From assembly GCA_907163375.1 (NCBI GenBank), contig CAJQUW010000459.1:310001-374000 (forward strand): 64,000 bases of DNA. The letters are read 5' to 3'. This document shows positions 28,001 through 41,100 of this stretch, one piece after another. Positions within the stretch are counted from its first letter, which is position 1; each line of letters starts with the position of its first letter. The notes under the pieces were generated by a model. That model saw only the letters and a program-made list of their open reading frames with translations, did not search any database and was not told where the DNA came from. This DNA is from Prostheceraeus crozeri. Its lineage: Eukaryota; Platyhelminthes; Polycladida; Euryleptidae. The position numbers and the translations under genes were made by a program.

Positions 28001-30065
28001 ATGATAAAGGCATACTAGAATGTCTAGTAGATGTAATTGCAACGGAGTACATTGATGGATCTCTAGTAGTGCGTTGAATATAGTTTGGTGAATTAGTTGA
28101 GTTGTATGAGGAATTGAGCATAGTAGAAAATGCTTGAACGATCATCGTGGAAACTGGCGGAGCGTTTGCGTGCATGCTTGATGGATGTCAGGTGCTGGAA
28201 CGTATGCTTATGATTGCAATCTGTGTGCAATTTCGACCCAGGTTGAATGGTGGGTGAAAACTTTGTGCACTAGTGCAGCATACCGTAGACGAACTGACTG
28301 TGACGAGGTTTGGTAAAGAAGTTTGATCTAATGATTGCAAAACGTACGTCGGAGCATAGAAGTGAATGGCGTAGTGGATGCATTCATGATTGCTCTATGC
28401 GATTATGTTGTTGTTGTTGTTGTTGTGTGGTATGGTTTGTTAGTGTGAGAGGATGTTTCTGTTATTGATGTAGTGAAGGCATGGATTGACTTTGTTGTTA
28501 TATGTTTATATTTTCATTTCCAGAAGTGACGACTACAACTCCTCCAACGACCACTACAGGTAAGTGTCGATGAATGTATTAGAGTTAGACTAGAAATCAG
28601 ACAAATAGGATTGATTGATGGTTAATGCCGTATTTTTGGCACACCATGATTGTATGCTCGTATGATTGAATATCTTAAGTTTGATGTATCGTGAGATATG
28701 AAGTGAAGTGATTTGCATACTCTCTCTTTCTTTTCTCAACAGCCAAATGTGAGGCTATTGAGGGTATGGACAATGAGGTAATGCCATCTTCGATGCGTAG
28801 TTCGACGAAGAACGGTGACCCGCTGGATTTGTTGTGGGACGAGACAGCCGGTACGAATACAACGCTGCCCAGCATAGATGAAGATGATGTCGTAGTCATT
28901 GAACTGCCATTCAGTAAGGATGAGTCATATGAAGCAACCGTGAATAAGGTTGAAGTTCTTGTTGCACCAAGCACGCCTGTGTCAGGAAGTCAACGACCGC
29001 GCAAGATAAGAGTTGAAATAAAAGCTGTTGATGAGAATGGAAACGTCACGCTTCTTGAGAGATACTTGTCGAACGAGCCTTCCGTTTCATCAGCAACACC
29101 AAGAAAGTTTGAACCAGTCTTGCCTTTTGATGGTGTCAAGGTGATCATAACGCTGACAGTCGAGGATGGGCCGAGTGGGAGCTTAGAAGTGTATGTGTCA
29201 ATTGTCGGATGCTTTGAAAGTAAGTACTGTGAATTGAAGGGTATGGGTGTGGGCCTAAATTTTGACAAAGTATCCTTGAATGTTTGAATGTTTAAATGTT
29301 TATGGTCATCAGTGCGAGGTTGGGCAACGCTCATTCTTGTTAAATGTAGCAAACGTATAGAATTTGTATTTAGTTGATGAATTTGTTGTTGGGCCTAGAT
29401 TCCCCTGTAAGTAATGTCGTGTGGAGCTAGGATGGAAGTCGTTTAAATTCTAAAATATTCCATTGAAAATGTACAAGAATATTCATTCTTTCGGGAAGAT
29501 GCGACGAGATCCGTTATCAATCTGGAGTCATTTATTATTGTTGGAATGAGTCTATTGTAAGATGTTGCTGTGTGTTCACATGTAAAAGAAGAGCGGCGTT
29601 AGTAGGGAACTTATCAGTTTTCGATATAAAATTGAATTGATACACATGTAGAAAGAGGGGATGATAAAGAGATACTAGAATGTCTAGTAGATGTAATTGC
29701 AACGGGGTACATTGATGGATCTGTAGTAGTGAGCTGAATATAGTTTGGTGAATTAGTTGAGTTGTATGAGGAATTGAGCATAGTAGAAAATGCTTGAACG
29801 ATCATCGTGGAAACTGGCGGAGCGTTTGCGTGCATGCTTGATGGATGTCAGGTGCCGGAACGTATGCTTATGATTGCAATCTGTGTGCAATTTTGACCCA
29901 GGTTGAATGGTGGGTGAAAACTTTGTGCACTGGTGCAGCATACCGTAGACGAACTGACTGTGAGGAGGTTTGGTAAAGAAGTTTGATCTAATGATTGCAA
30001 AACGTACGTCGGAGCATAGAAGTGAATGGCGTAGTGGACGCATTCATGATTGCTCTATGCGATTA

Positions 30066-30096
<31 letters not shown>

Positions 30097-33000
30097 GGTG
30101 GTGTGGTATTGTTTGTTAGTGTGAGAGGATGTTTCTATTATTGATATAGTGAAGGCATGGATTGACTTTGTTGTTATATGTTTATATTTTCATTTCCAGA
30201 AGTGACGACTACAACTCCTCCAACGACCACTACAGGTAAGTGTCGATGAATGTATTAGAGTTAGACTAGAAATCAGACAAATAGGATTGATTGATGGTTA
30301 ATGCCGTATTTTTGGCACACCATGACTGTATGCTCGTATGATTGAATATCTTAAGTTTGATGTATCGTGAGATATGAAGTGAAGTGATTTGCATATTCTC
30401 TCTCTTTTCTCAACAGCCAAATGTGAGGCTATTGAGGGTATGGACAATGAGGTAATGCCATCTTCGATGCGTAGTTCGACGAAGAACGGTGACCCGCTGG
30501 ATTTGTTGTGGGACGAGACAGCCGGTACGAATACAACGCTGCCCAGCATAGATGAAGATGATGTCGTAGTCATTGAACTGCCATTCAGTAAGGATGAGTC
30601 ATATGAAGCAACCGTGAATAAGGTTGAAGTTCTTGTTGCACCAAGCACGCCTGTGTCAGGAAGTCAACGACCGCGCAAGATAAGAGTTGAAATAAAAGCT
30701 GTTGATGAGAATGGAAACGTCACGCTTCTTGAGAGATACTTGTCGAACGAGCCTTCCGTTTCATCAGCAACACCAAGAAAGTTTGAACCAGTCTTGCCTT
30801 TTGATGGTGTCAAGGTGATCATAACGCTGACAGTCGAGGATGGGCCGAGTGGGAACTTAGAAGTGTATGTGTCAATTGTCGGATGCTTTGAGAGTAAGTA
30901 CTGTGAATTGAAGGGTATGGGTGTGGGCCTAAATTTTGACAAAGTATCCTTGAATGTTTGAATGTTTAGATGTTTATGGTCATCAGTGCGAGGTTGGGCA
31001 ACGCTCATTCTTGTTAAATGTAGCAAACGTATAGAATTTGTATTTAGTTGATGAATTTGTTGTTGGGCCTAGATTCCCCTGTAAGTAATGTCGTGTGGAG
31101 CTAGGATGGAAGTCGTTTAAATTCTAAAATATTCCATTGAAAATGTACAAGAATATTCATTCTCTCGGGAAGATGCGACGAGATCCGTTATCAATCTGGA
31201 GTCATTTTTTATTGTTGGAATGAGTCTATTGTAAGATGTTGTTGTGTGTTCACATGTAAAAGAAGAGCGGCGTTAGTAGGGAACTTATCAGTTTTGAATA
31301 TAAAATTGAATTGATACACATGTAGAAAGAGGGGATGATAAAGAGATACTAGAATGTCTAGTAGATGTAATTGCAACGGGGTACATTGATGGATCTGTAG
31401 TAGTGAGCTGAATATAGTTTGGTGAATTAGTTGAGTTGTATGAGGAATTGAGCATAGTAGAAAATGCTTGAACGATCATCTTGGAAACTGGCGGAGCGTT
31501 CGCGTCCAGGCTTGATGGATGTCAGTTGCCGGAACGTATGCTTATGATTGCAATCTGTGTGCAATTTCGACCCAGGTTGAATGGTGGGTGAAAACTTTGT
31601 GCACTGGTGCAGCATACCGTAGACGAACTGACTGTGAGGAGGTTTGGTAAAGAAGTTTGATCTAATGATTGCAAAACGTACGTCGGAGCATAGAAGTGAA
31701 TGGCGTAGTGGACGCATTCATGATTGCTCTATGCGATTATGTTGTTGTTGTTGTTGTTGTTGGTGTGGTATTGTTTGTTAGTGTGAGAGGATGTTTCTGT
31801 TATTGATATAGTGAAGGCATGGATTGACTTTGTTGTTATATGTTTATATTTTCATTTCCAGAAGTGACGACTACAACTCCTCCAACGACCACTACAGGTA
31901 AGTGTCGATGAATGTATTAGAGTTAGACTAGAAATCAGACAAATAGGATTGATTGATGGTTAATGCCGTATTTTTGGCACACCATGATTGTATGCTCGTA
32001 TGATTGAATATCTTAAGTTTGATGTATCGTGAGATATGAAGTGAAGTGATTTGCATATTCTCTCTCTTTTCTCAACAGCCAAATGTGAGGCTATTGAGGG
32101 TATGGACAATGAGGTAATGCCATCTTCGATGCGTAGTTCGACGAAGAACGGTGACCCGCTGGATTTGTTGTGGGACGAGACAGCCGGTACGAATACAACG
32201 CTGCCCAGCATAGATGAAGATGATGTCGTAGTCATTGAACTGCCATTCAGTAAGGATGAGTCATATGAAGCAACCGTGAATAAGGTTGAAGTTCTTGTTG
32301 CACCAAGCACGCCTGTGTCAGGAAGTCAACGACCGCGCAAGATAAGAGTTGAAATAAAAGCTGTTGATGAGAATGGAAACGTCACGCTTCTTGAGAGATA
32401 CTTGTCGAACGAGCCTTCCGTTTCATCAGCAACACCAAGAAAGTTTGAACCAGTCTTGCCTTTTGATGGTGTCAAGGTGATCATAACGCTGACAGTCGAG
32501 GATGGGCCGAGTGGGAACTTAGAAGTGTATGTGTCAATTGTCGGATGCTTTGAGAGTAAGTACTGTGAATTGAAGGGTATGGGTGTGGGCCTAAATTTTG
32601 ACAAAGTATCCTTGAATGTTTGAATGTTTAGATGTTTATGGTCATCAGTGCGAGGTTGGGCAACGCTCATTCTTGTTAAATGTAGCAAACGTATAGAATT
32701 TGTATTTAGTTGATGAATTTGTTGTTGGGCCTAGATTCCCCTGTAAGTAATGTCGTGTGGAGCTAGGATGGAAGTCGTTTAAATTCTAAAATATTCCATT
32801 GAAAATGTACAAGAATATTCATTCTTTCGGGAAGATGCGACGAGATCCGTTATCAATCTGGAGTCATTTATTATTGTTGGAATGAGTCTATTGTAAGATG
32901 TTGCTGTGTGTTCACATGTAAAAGAAGAGCGGCGTTAGTAGGGAACTTATCAGTTTTGGATATAAAATTGAATTGATACACATGTAGAAAGAGGGGATGA

Positions 33001-35066
33001 TAAAGAGATACTAGAATGTCTAGTAGATGTAATTGCAACGGGGTACATTGATGGATCTGTAGTAGTGAGCTGAATATAGTTTGGTGAATTAGTTGAGTTG
33101 TATGAGGAATTGAGCATAGTAGAAAATGCTTGAACGATCATCGTGGAAACTGGCGGAGCGTTTGCGTGCATGCTTGATGGATGTCAGGTGCCGGAACGTA
33201 TGCTTATGATTGCAATCTGTGTGCAATTTTGACCCAGGTTGAATGGTGGGTGAAAACTTTGTGCACTGGTGCAGCATACCGTAGACGAACTGACTGTGAG
33301 GAGGTTTGGTAAAGAAGTTTGATCTAATGATTGCAAAACGTACGTCGGAGCATAGAAGTGAATGGCGTAGTGGACGCATTCATGATTGCTCTATGCGATT
33401 ATGTTGTTGTTGTTGTTGTTGTTGTTGGTGTGGTATTGTTTGTTAGTGTGAGAGGATGTTTCTGTTATTGATATAGTGAAGGCATGGATTGACTTTGTTG
33501 TTATATGTTTATATTTTCATTTCCAGAAGTGACGACTACAACTCCTCCAACGACCACTACAGGTAAGTGTCGATGAATGTATTAGAGTTAGACTAGAAAT
33601 CAGACAAATAGGATTGATTGATGGTTAATGCCGTATTTTTGGCACACCATGATTGTATGCTCGTATGATTGAATATCTTAAGTTTGATGTATCGTGAGAT
33701 ATGAAGTGAAGTGATTTGCATATTCTCTCTCTTTTCTCAACAGCCAAATGTGAGGCTATTGAGGGTATGGACAATGAGGTAATGCCATCTTCGATGCGTA
33801 GTTCGACGAAGAACGGTGACCCGCTGGATTTGTTGTGGGACGAGACAGCCGGTACGAATACAACGCTGCCCAGCATAGATGAAGATGATGTCGTAGTCAT
33901 TGAACTGCCATTCAGTAAGGATGAGTCATATGAAGCAACCGTGAATAAGGTTGAAGTTCTTGTTGCACCAAGCACGCCTGTGTCAGGAAGTCAACGACCG
34001 CGCAAGATAAGAGTTGAAATAAAAGCTGTTGATGAGAATGGAAACGTCACGCTTCTTGAGAGATACTTGTCGAACGAGCCTTCCGTTTCATCAGCAACAC
34101 CAAGAAAGTTTGAACCAGTCTTGCCTTTTGATGGTGTCAAGGTGATCATAACGCTGACAGTCGAGGATGGGCCGAGTGGGAACTTAGAAGTGTATGTGTC
34201 AATTGTCGGATGCTTTGAGAGTAAGTACTGTGAATTGAAGGGTATGGGTGTGGGCCTAAATTTTGACAAAGTATCCTTGAATGTTTGAATGTTTAGATGT
34301 TTATGGTCATCAGTGCGAGGTTGGGCAACGCTCATTCTTGTTAAATGTAGCAAACGTATAGAATTTGTATTTAGTTGATGAATTTGTTGTTGGGCCTAGA
34401 TTCCCCTGTAAGTAATGTCGTGTGGAGCTAGGATGGAAGTCGTTTAAATTCTAAAATATTCCATTGAAAATGTACAAGAATATTCATTCTTTCGGGAAGA
34501 TGCGACGAGATCCGTTATCAATCTGGAGTCATTTTTTATTGTTGGAATGAGTCTATTGTAAGATGTTGCTGTGTGTTCACATGTAAAAGAAGGGCGGCGT
34601 TAGTAGGGAACTTATCAGTTTTCGATATAAAATTGAATTGATACACATGTAGAAAGAGGGGATGATAAAGAGATACTAGAATGTCTAGTAGATGTAATTG
34701 CAACGGAGTACATTGATGGATCTCTAGTAGTGCGTTGAATATAGTTTGGTGGATTAGTTGAGTTGTATGAGGAATTGAGCATAGTAGAAAATGCTTGAAC
34801 GATCATCGTGGAAACTGGCGGAGCGTTCACATGCATGCTTGATGGATGTCAGGTGCTGGAACGTATGCTTATGATTGCAATCTGTGTGCAATTTCGACCC
34901 AGGTTGAATGGTGGGTGAAAACTTGGTGCACTGGTGCAGCATACCGTAGACGAACTGACTGTGAGGAGGTTTGGTAAAGAAGTTTGATCTAATGATTGCA
35001 AAACGTACGTCGGAGCATAGAAGTGAATGGCGTAGTGGACGCATTCATGATTGCTCTATGCGATTA

Positions 35067-35100
<34 letters not shown>

Positions 35101-38100
35101 GGTGTGGTATTGTTTGTTAGTGTGAGAGGATGTTTCTGTTATTGATGTAGTGAAGGCATGGATTGACTTTGTTGTTATATGTTTATATTTTCATTTCCAG
35201 AAGTGACGACTACAACTCCTCCAACGACCACTACAGGTAAGTGTCGATGAATGTATTAGAGTTAGACTAGAAATCAGACAAATAGGATTGATTGATGGTT
35301 AATGCCGTATTTTTGGCACACCATGATTGTATGCTCGTATGATTCAATATCTTAAGTTTGATGTATCGTGAGATATGAAGTGAAGTGATTTGCATACTCT
35401 CTCTTTCTTTTCTCAACAGCCAAATGTGAGGCTATTGAGGGTATGGACAATGAGGTAATGCCATCTTCGATGCGTAGTTCGACGAAGAACGGTGACCCGC
35501 TGGATTTGTTGTGGGACGAGACAGCCGGTACGAATACAACGCTGCCCAGCATAGATGAAGATGATGTCGTAGTTATTGAACTGCCATTCAGTAAGGATGA
35601 GTCATATGAAGCAACCGTGAATAAGGTTGAAGTTCTTGTTGCACCAAGCACGCCTGTGTCAGGAAGTCAACGACCGCGCAAGATAAGAGTTGAAATAAAA
35701 GCTGTTGATGAGAATGGAAACGTCACGCTTCTTGAGAGATACTTGTCGAACGAGCCTTCCGTTTCATCAGCAACACCAAGAAAGTTTGAACCAGTCTTGC
35801 CTTTTGATGGTGTCAAGGTGATCATAACGCTGACAGTCGAGGATGGGCCGAGTGGGAGCTTAGAAGTGTATGTGTCAATTGTCGGATGCTTTGAAAGTAA
35901 GTACTGTGAATTGAAGGGTATGGGTGTGGGCCTAAATTTTGACAAAGTATCCTTGAATGTTTGAATGTTTAGATGTTTATGGTCATCAGTGCGAGGTTGG
36001 GCAACGCTCATTCTTGTTAAATGTAGCAAACGTATAGAATTTGTATTTAGTTGATGAATTTGTTGTTGGGCCTAGATTCCCCTGTAAGTAATGTCGTGTG
36101 GAGCTAGGATGGAAGTCGTTTAAATTCTAAAATATTCCATTGAAAATGTACAAGAATATTCATTCTTTCGGGAAGATGCGACGAGATCCGTTATCAATCT
36201 GGAGTCATTTATTATTGTTGGAATGAGTCTATTGTAAGATGTTGCTGTGTGTTCACATGTAAAAGAAGAGCGGCGTTAGTAGGGAACTTATCAGTTTTGG
36301 ATATAAAATTGAATTGATACACATGTAGAAAGAGGGGATGATAAAGAGATACTAGAATGTCTAGTAGATGTAATTGCAACGGGGTACATTGATGGATCTG
36401 TAGTAGTGAGCTGAATATAGTTTGGTGAATTAGTTGAGTTGTATGAGGAATTGAGCATAGTAGAAAATGCTTGAACGATCATCGTGGAAACTGGCGGAGC
36501 GTTTGCGTGCATGCTTGATGGATGTCAGGTGCCGGAACGTATGCTTATGATTGCAATCTGTGTGCAATTTTGACCCAGGTTGAATGGTGGGTGAAAACTT
36601 TGTGCACTGGTGCAGCATACCGTAGACGAACTGACTGTGAGGAGGTTTGGTAAAGAAGTTTGATCTAATGATTGCAAAACGTACGTCGGAGCATAGAAGT
36701 GAATGGCGTAGTGGACGCATTCATGATTGCTCTATGCGATTATGTTGTTGTTGTTGTTGTTGTTGTTGTTGGTGGTGGTGGTGTGGTATTGTTTGTTAGT
36801 GTGAGAGGATGTTTCTATTATTGATATAGTGAAGGCATGGATTGACTTTGTTGTTATATGTTTATATTTTCATTTCCAGAAGTGACGACTACAACTCCTC
36901 CAACGACCACTACAGGTAAGTGTCGATGAATGTATTAGAGTTAGACTAGAAATCAGACAAATAGGATTGATTGATGGTTAATGCCGTATTTTTGGCACAC
37001 CATGACTGTATGCTCGTATGATTGAATATCTTAAGTTTGATGTATCGTGAGATATGAAGTGAAGTGATTTGCATATTCTCTCTCTTTTCTCAACAGCCAA
37101 ATGTGAGGCTATTGAGGGTATGGACAATGAGGTAATGCCATCTTCGATGCGTAGTTCGACGAAGAACGGTGACCCGCTGGATTTGTTGTGGGACGAGACA
37201 GCCGGTACGAATACAACGCTGCCCAGCATAGATGAAGATGATGTCGTAGTCATTGAACTGCCATTCAGTAAGGATGAGTCATATGAAGCAACCGTGAATA
37301 AGGTTGAAGTTCTTGTTGCACCAAGCACGCCTGTGTCAGGAAGTCAACGACCGCGCAAGATAAGAGTTGAAATAAAAGCTGTTGATGAGAATGGAAACGT
37401 CACGCTTCTTGAGAGATACTTGTCGAACGAGCCTTCCGTTTCATCAGCAACACCAAGAAAGTTTGAACCAGTCTTGCCTTTTGATGGTGTCAAGGTGATC
37501 ATAACGCTGACAGTCGAGGATGGGCCGAGTGGGAACTTAGAAGTGTATGTGTCAATTGTCGGATGCTTTGAGAGTAAGTACTGTGAATTGAAGGGTATGG
37601 GTGTGGGCCTAAATTTTGACAAAGTATCCTTGAATGTTTGAATGTTTAGATGTTTATGGTCATCAGTGCGAGGTTGGGCAACGCTCATTCTTGTTAAATG
37701 TAGCAAACGTATAGAATTTGTATTTAGTTGATGAATTTGTTGTTGGGCCTAGATTCCCCTGTAAGTAATGTCGTGTGGAGCTAGGATGGAAGTCGTTTAA
37801 ATTCTAAAATATTCCATTGAAAATGTACAAGAATATTCATTCTCTCGGGAAGATGCGACGAGATCCGTTATCAATCTGGAGTCATTTTTTATTGTTGGAA
37901 TGAGTCTATTGTAAGATGTTGTTGTGTGTTCACATGTAAAAGAAGAGCGGCGTTAGTAGGGAACTTATCAGTTTTGAATATAAAATTGAATTGATACACA
38001 TGTAGAAAGAGGGGATGATAAAGAGATATTAGAATGTCTAGTAGATGTAATTGCAACGGGGTACATTGATGGATCTGTAGTAGTGAGCTGAATATAGTTT

Positions 38101-41100
38101 GGTGAATTAGTTGAGTTGTATGAGGAATTGAGCATAGTAGAAAATGCTTGAACGATCATCTTGGAAACTGGCGGAGCGTTCGCGTCCAGGCTTGATGGAT
38201 GTCAGTTGCCGGAACGTATGCTTATGATTGCAATCTGTGTGCAATTTCGACCCAGGTTGAATGGTGGGTGAAAACTTTGTGCACTGGTGCAGCATACCGT
38301 AGACGAACTGACTGTGAGGAGGTTTGGTAAAGAAGTTTGATCTAATGATTGCAAAACGTACGTCGGAGCATAGAAGTGAATGGCGTAGTGGACGCATTCA
38401 TGATTGCTCTATGCGATTATGTTGTTGTTGTTGTTGTTGTTGGTGTGGTATTGTTTGTTAGTGTGAGAGGATGTTTCTGTTATTGATATAGTGAAGGCAT
38501 GGATTGACTTTGTTGTTATATGTTTATATTTTCATTTCCAGAAGTGACGACTACAACTCCTCCAACGACCACTACAGGTAAGTGTCGATGAATGTATTAG
38601 AGTTAGACTAGAAATCAGACAAATAGGATTGATTGATGGTTAATGCCGTATTTTTGGCACACCATGATTGTATGCTCGTATGATTGAATATCTTAAGTTT
38701 GATGTATCGTGAGATATGAAGTGAAGTGATTTGCATATTCTCTCTCTTTTCTCAACAGCCAAATGTGAGGCTATTGAGGGTATGGACAATGAGGTAATGC
38801 CATCTTCGATGCGTAGTTCGACGAAGAACGGTGACCCGCTGGATTTGTTGTGGGACGAGACAGCCGGTACGAATACAACGCTGCCCAGCATAGATGAAGA
38901 TGATGTCGTAGTCATTGAACTGCCATTCAGTAAGGATGAGTCATATGAAGCAACCGTGAATAAGGTTGAAGTTCTTGTTGCACCAAGCACGCCTGTGTCA
39001 GGAAGTCAACGACCGCGCAAGATAAGAGTTGAAATAAAAGCTGTTGATGAGAATGGAAACGTCACGCTTCTTGAGAGATACTTGTCGAACGAGCCTTCCG
39101 TTTCATCAGCAACACCAAGAAAGTTTGAACCAGTCTTGCCTTTTGATGGTGTCAAGGTGATCATAACGCTGACAGTCGAGGATGGGCCGAGTGGGAACTT
39201 AGAAGTGTATGTGTCAATTGTCGGATGCTTTGAAAGTAAGTACTGTGAATTGAAGGGTATGGGTGTGGGCCTAAATTTTGACAAAGTATCCTTGAATGTT
39301 TGAATGTTTAGATGTTTATGGTCATCAGTGCGAGGTTGGGCAACGCTCATTCTTGTTAAATGTAGCAAACGTATAGAATTTGTATTTAGTTGATGAATTT
39401 GTTGTTGGGCCTAGATTCCCCTGTAAGTAATGTCGTGTGGAGCTAGGATGGAAGTCGTTTAAATTCTAAAATATTCCATTGAAAATGTACAAGAATATTC
39501 ATTCTTTCGGGAAGATGCGACGAGATCCGTTATCAATCTGGAGTCATTTATTATTGTTGGAATGAGTCTATTGTAAGATGTTGCTGTGTGTTCACATGTA
39601 AAAGAAGAGCGGCGTTAGTAGGGAACTTATCAGTTTTGGATATAAAATTGAATTGATACACATGTAGAAAGAGGGGATGATAAAGAGATACTAGAATGTC
39701 TAGTAGATGTAATTGCAACGGGGTACATTGATGGATCTGTAGTAGTGAGCTGAATATAGTTTGGTGAATTAGTTGAGTTGTATGAGGAATTGAGCATAGT
39801 AGAAAATGCTTGAACGATCATCGTGGAAACTGGCGGAGCGTTTGCGTGCATGCTTGATGGATGTCAGGTGCCGGAACGTATGCTTATGATTGCAATCTGT
39901 GTGCAATTTTGACCCAGGTTGAATGGTGGGTGAAAACTTTGTGCACTGGTGCAGCATACCGTAGACGAACTGACTGTGAGGAGGTTTGGTAAAGAAGTTT
40001 GATCTAATGATTGCAAAACGTACGTCGGAGCATAGAAGTGAATGGCGTAGTGGATGCATTCATGATTGCTCTATGCGATTATGTTGTTGTTGTTGTTGTT
40101 GTTGTTGTTGGTGGTGTGGTATTGTTTGTTAGTGTGAGAGGATGTTTCTGTTGTTGATGTAGTGAAGGCATGGATTGACTTTGTTGTTATATGTTTATAT
40201 TTTCATTTCCAGAAGTGACGACTACAACTCCTCCAACGACCACTACAGGTAAGTGTCGATGAATGTATTAGAGTTAGACTAGAAATCAGACAAATAGGAT
40301 TGATTGATGGTTAATGCCGTATTTTTGGCACACCATGATTGTATGCTCGTATGATTGAATATCTTAAGTTTGATGTATCGTGAGATATGAAGTGAAGTGA
40401 TTTGCATATTCTCTCTCTTTTCTCAACAGCCAAATGTGAGGCTATTGAGGGTATGGACAATGAGGTAATGCCATCTTCGATGCGTAGTTCGACGAAGAAC
40501 GGTGACCCGCTGGATTTGTTGTGGGACGAGACAGCCGGTACGAATACAACGCTGCCCAGCATAGATGAAGATGATGTCGTAGTCATTGAACTGCCATTCA
40601 GTAAGGATGAGTCATATGAAGCAACCGTGAATAAGGTTGAAGTTCTTGTTGCACCAAGCACGCCTGTGTCAGGAAGTCAACGACCGCGCAAGATAAGAGT
40701 TGAAATAAAAGCTGTTGATGAGAATGGAAACGTCACGCTTCTTGAGAGATACTTGTCGAACGAGCCTTCCGTTTCATCAGCAACACCAAGAAAGTTTGAA
40801 CCAGTCTTGCCTTTTGATGGTGTCAAGGTGATCATAACGCTGACAGTCGAGGATGGGCCGAGTGGGAACTTAGAAGTGTATGTGTCAATTGTCGGATGCT
40901 TTGAGAGTAAGTACTGTGAATTGAAGGGTATGGGTGTGGGCCTAAATTTTGACAAAGTATCCTTGAATGTTTGAATGTTTAGATGTTTATGGTCATCAGT
41001 GCGAGGTTGGGCAACGCTCATTCTTGTTAAATGTAGCAAACGTATAGAATTTGTATTTAGTTGATGAATTTGTTGTTGGGCCTAGATTCCCCTGTAAGTA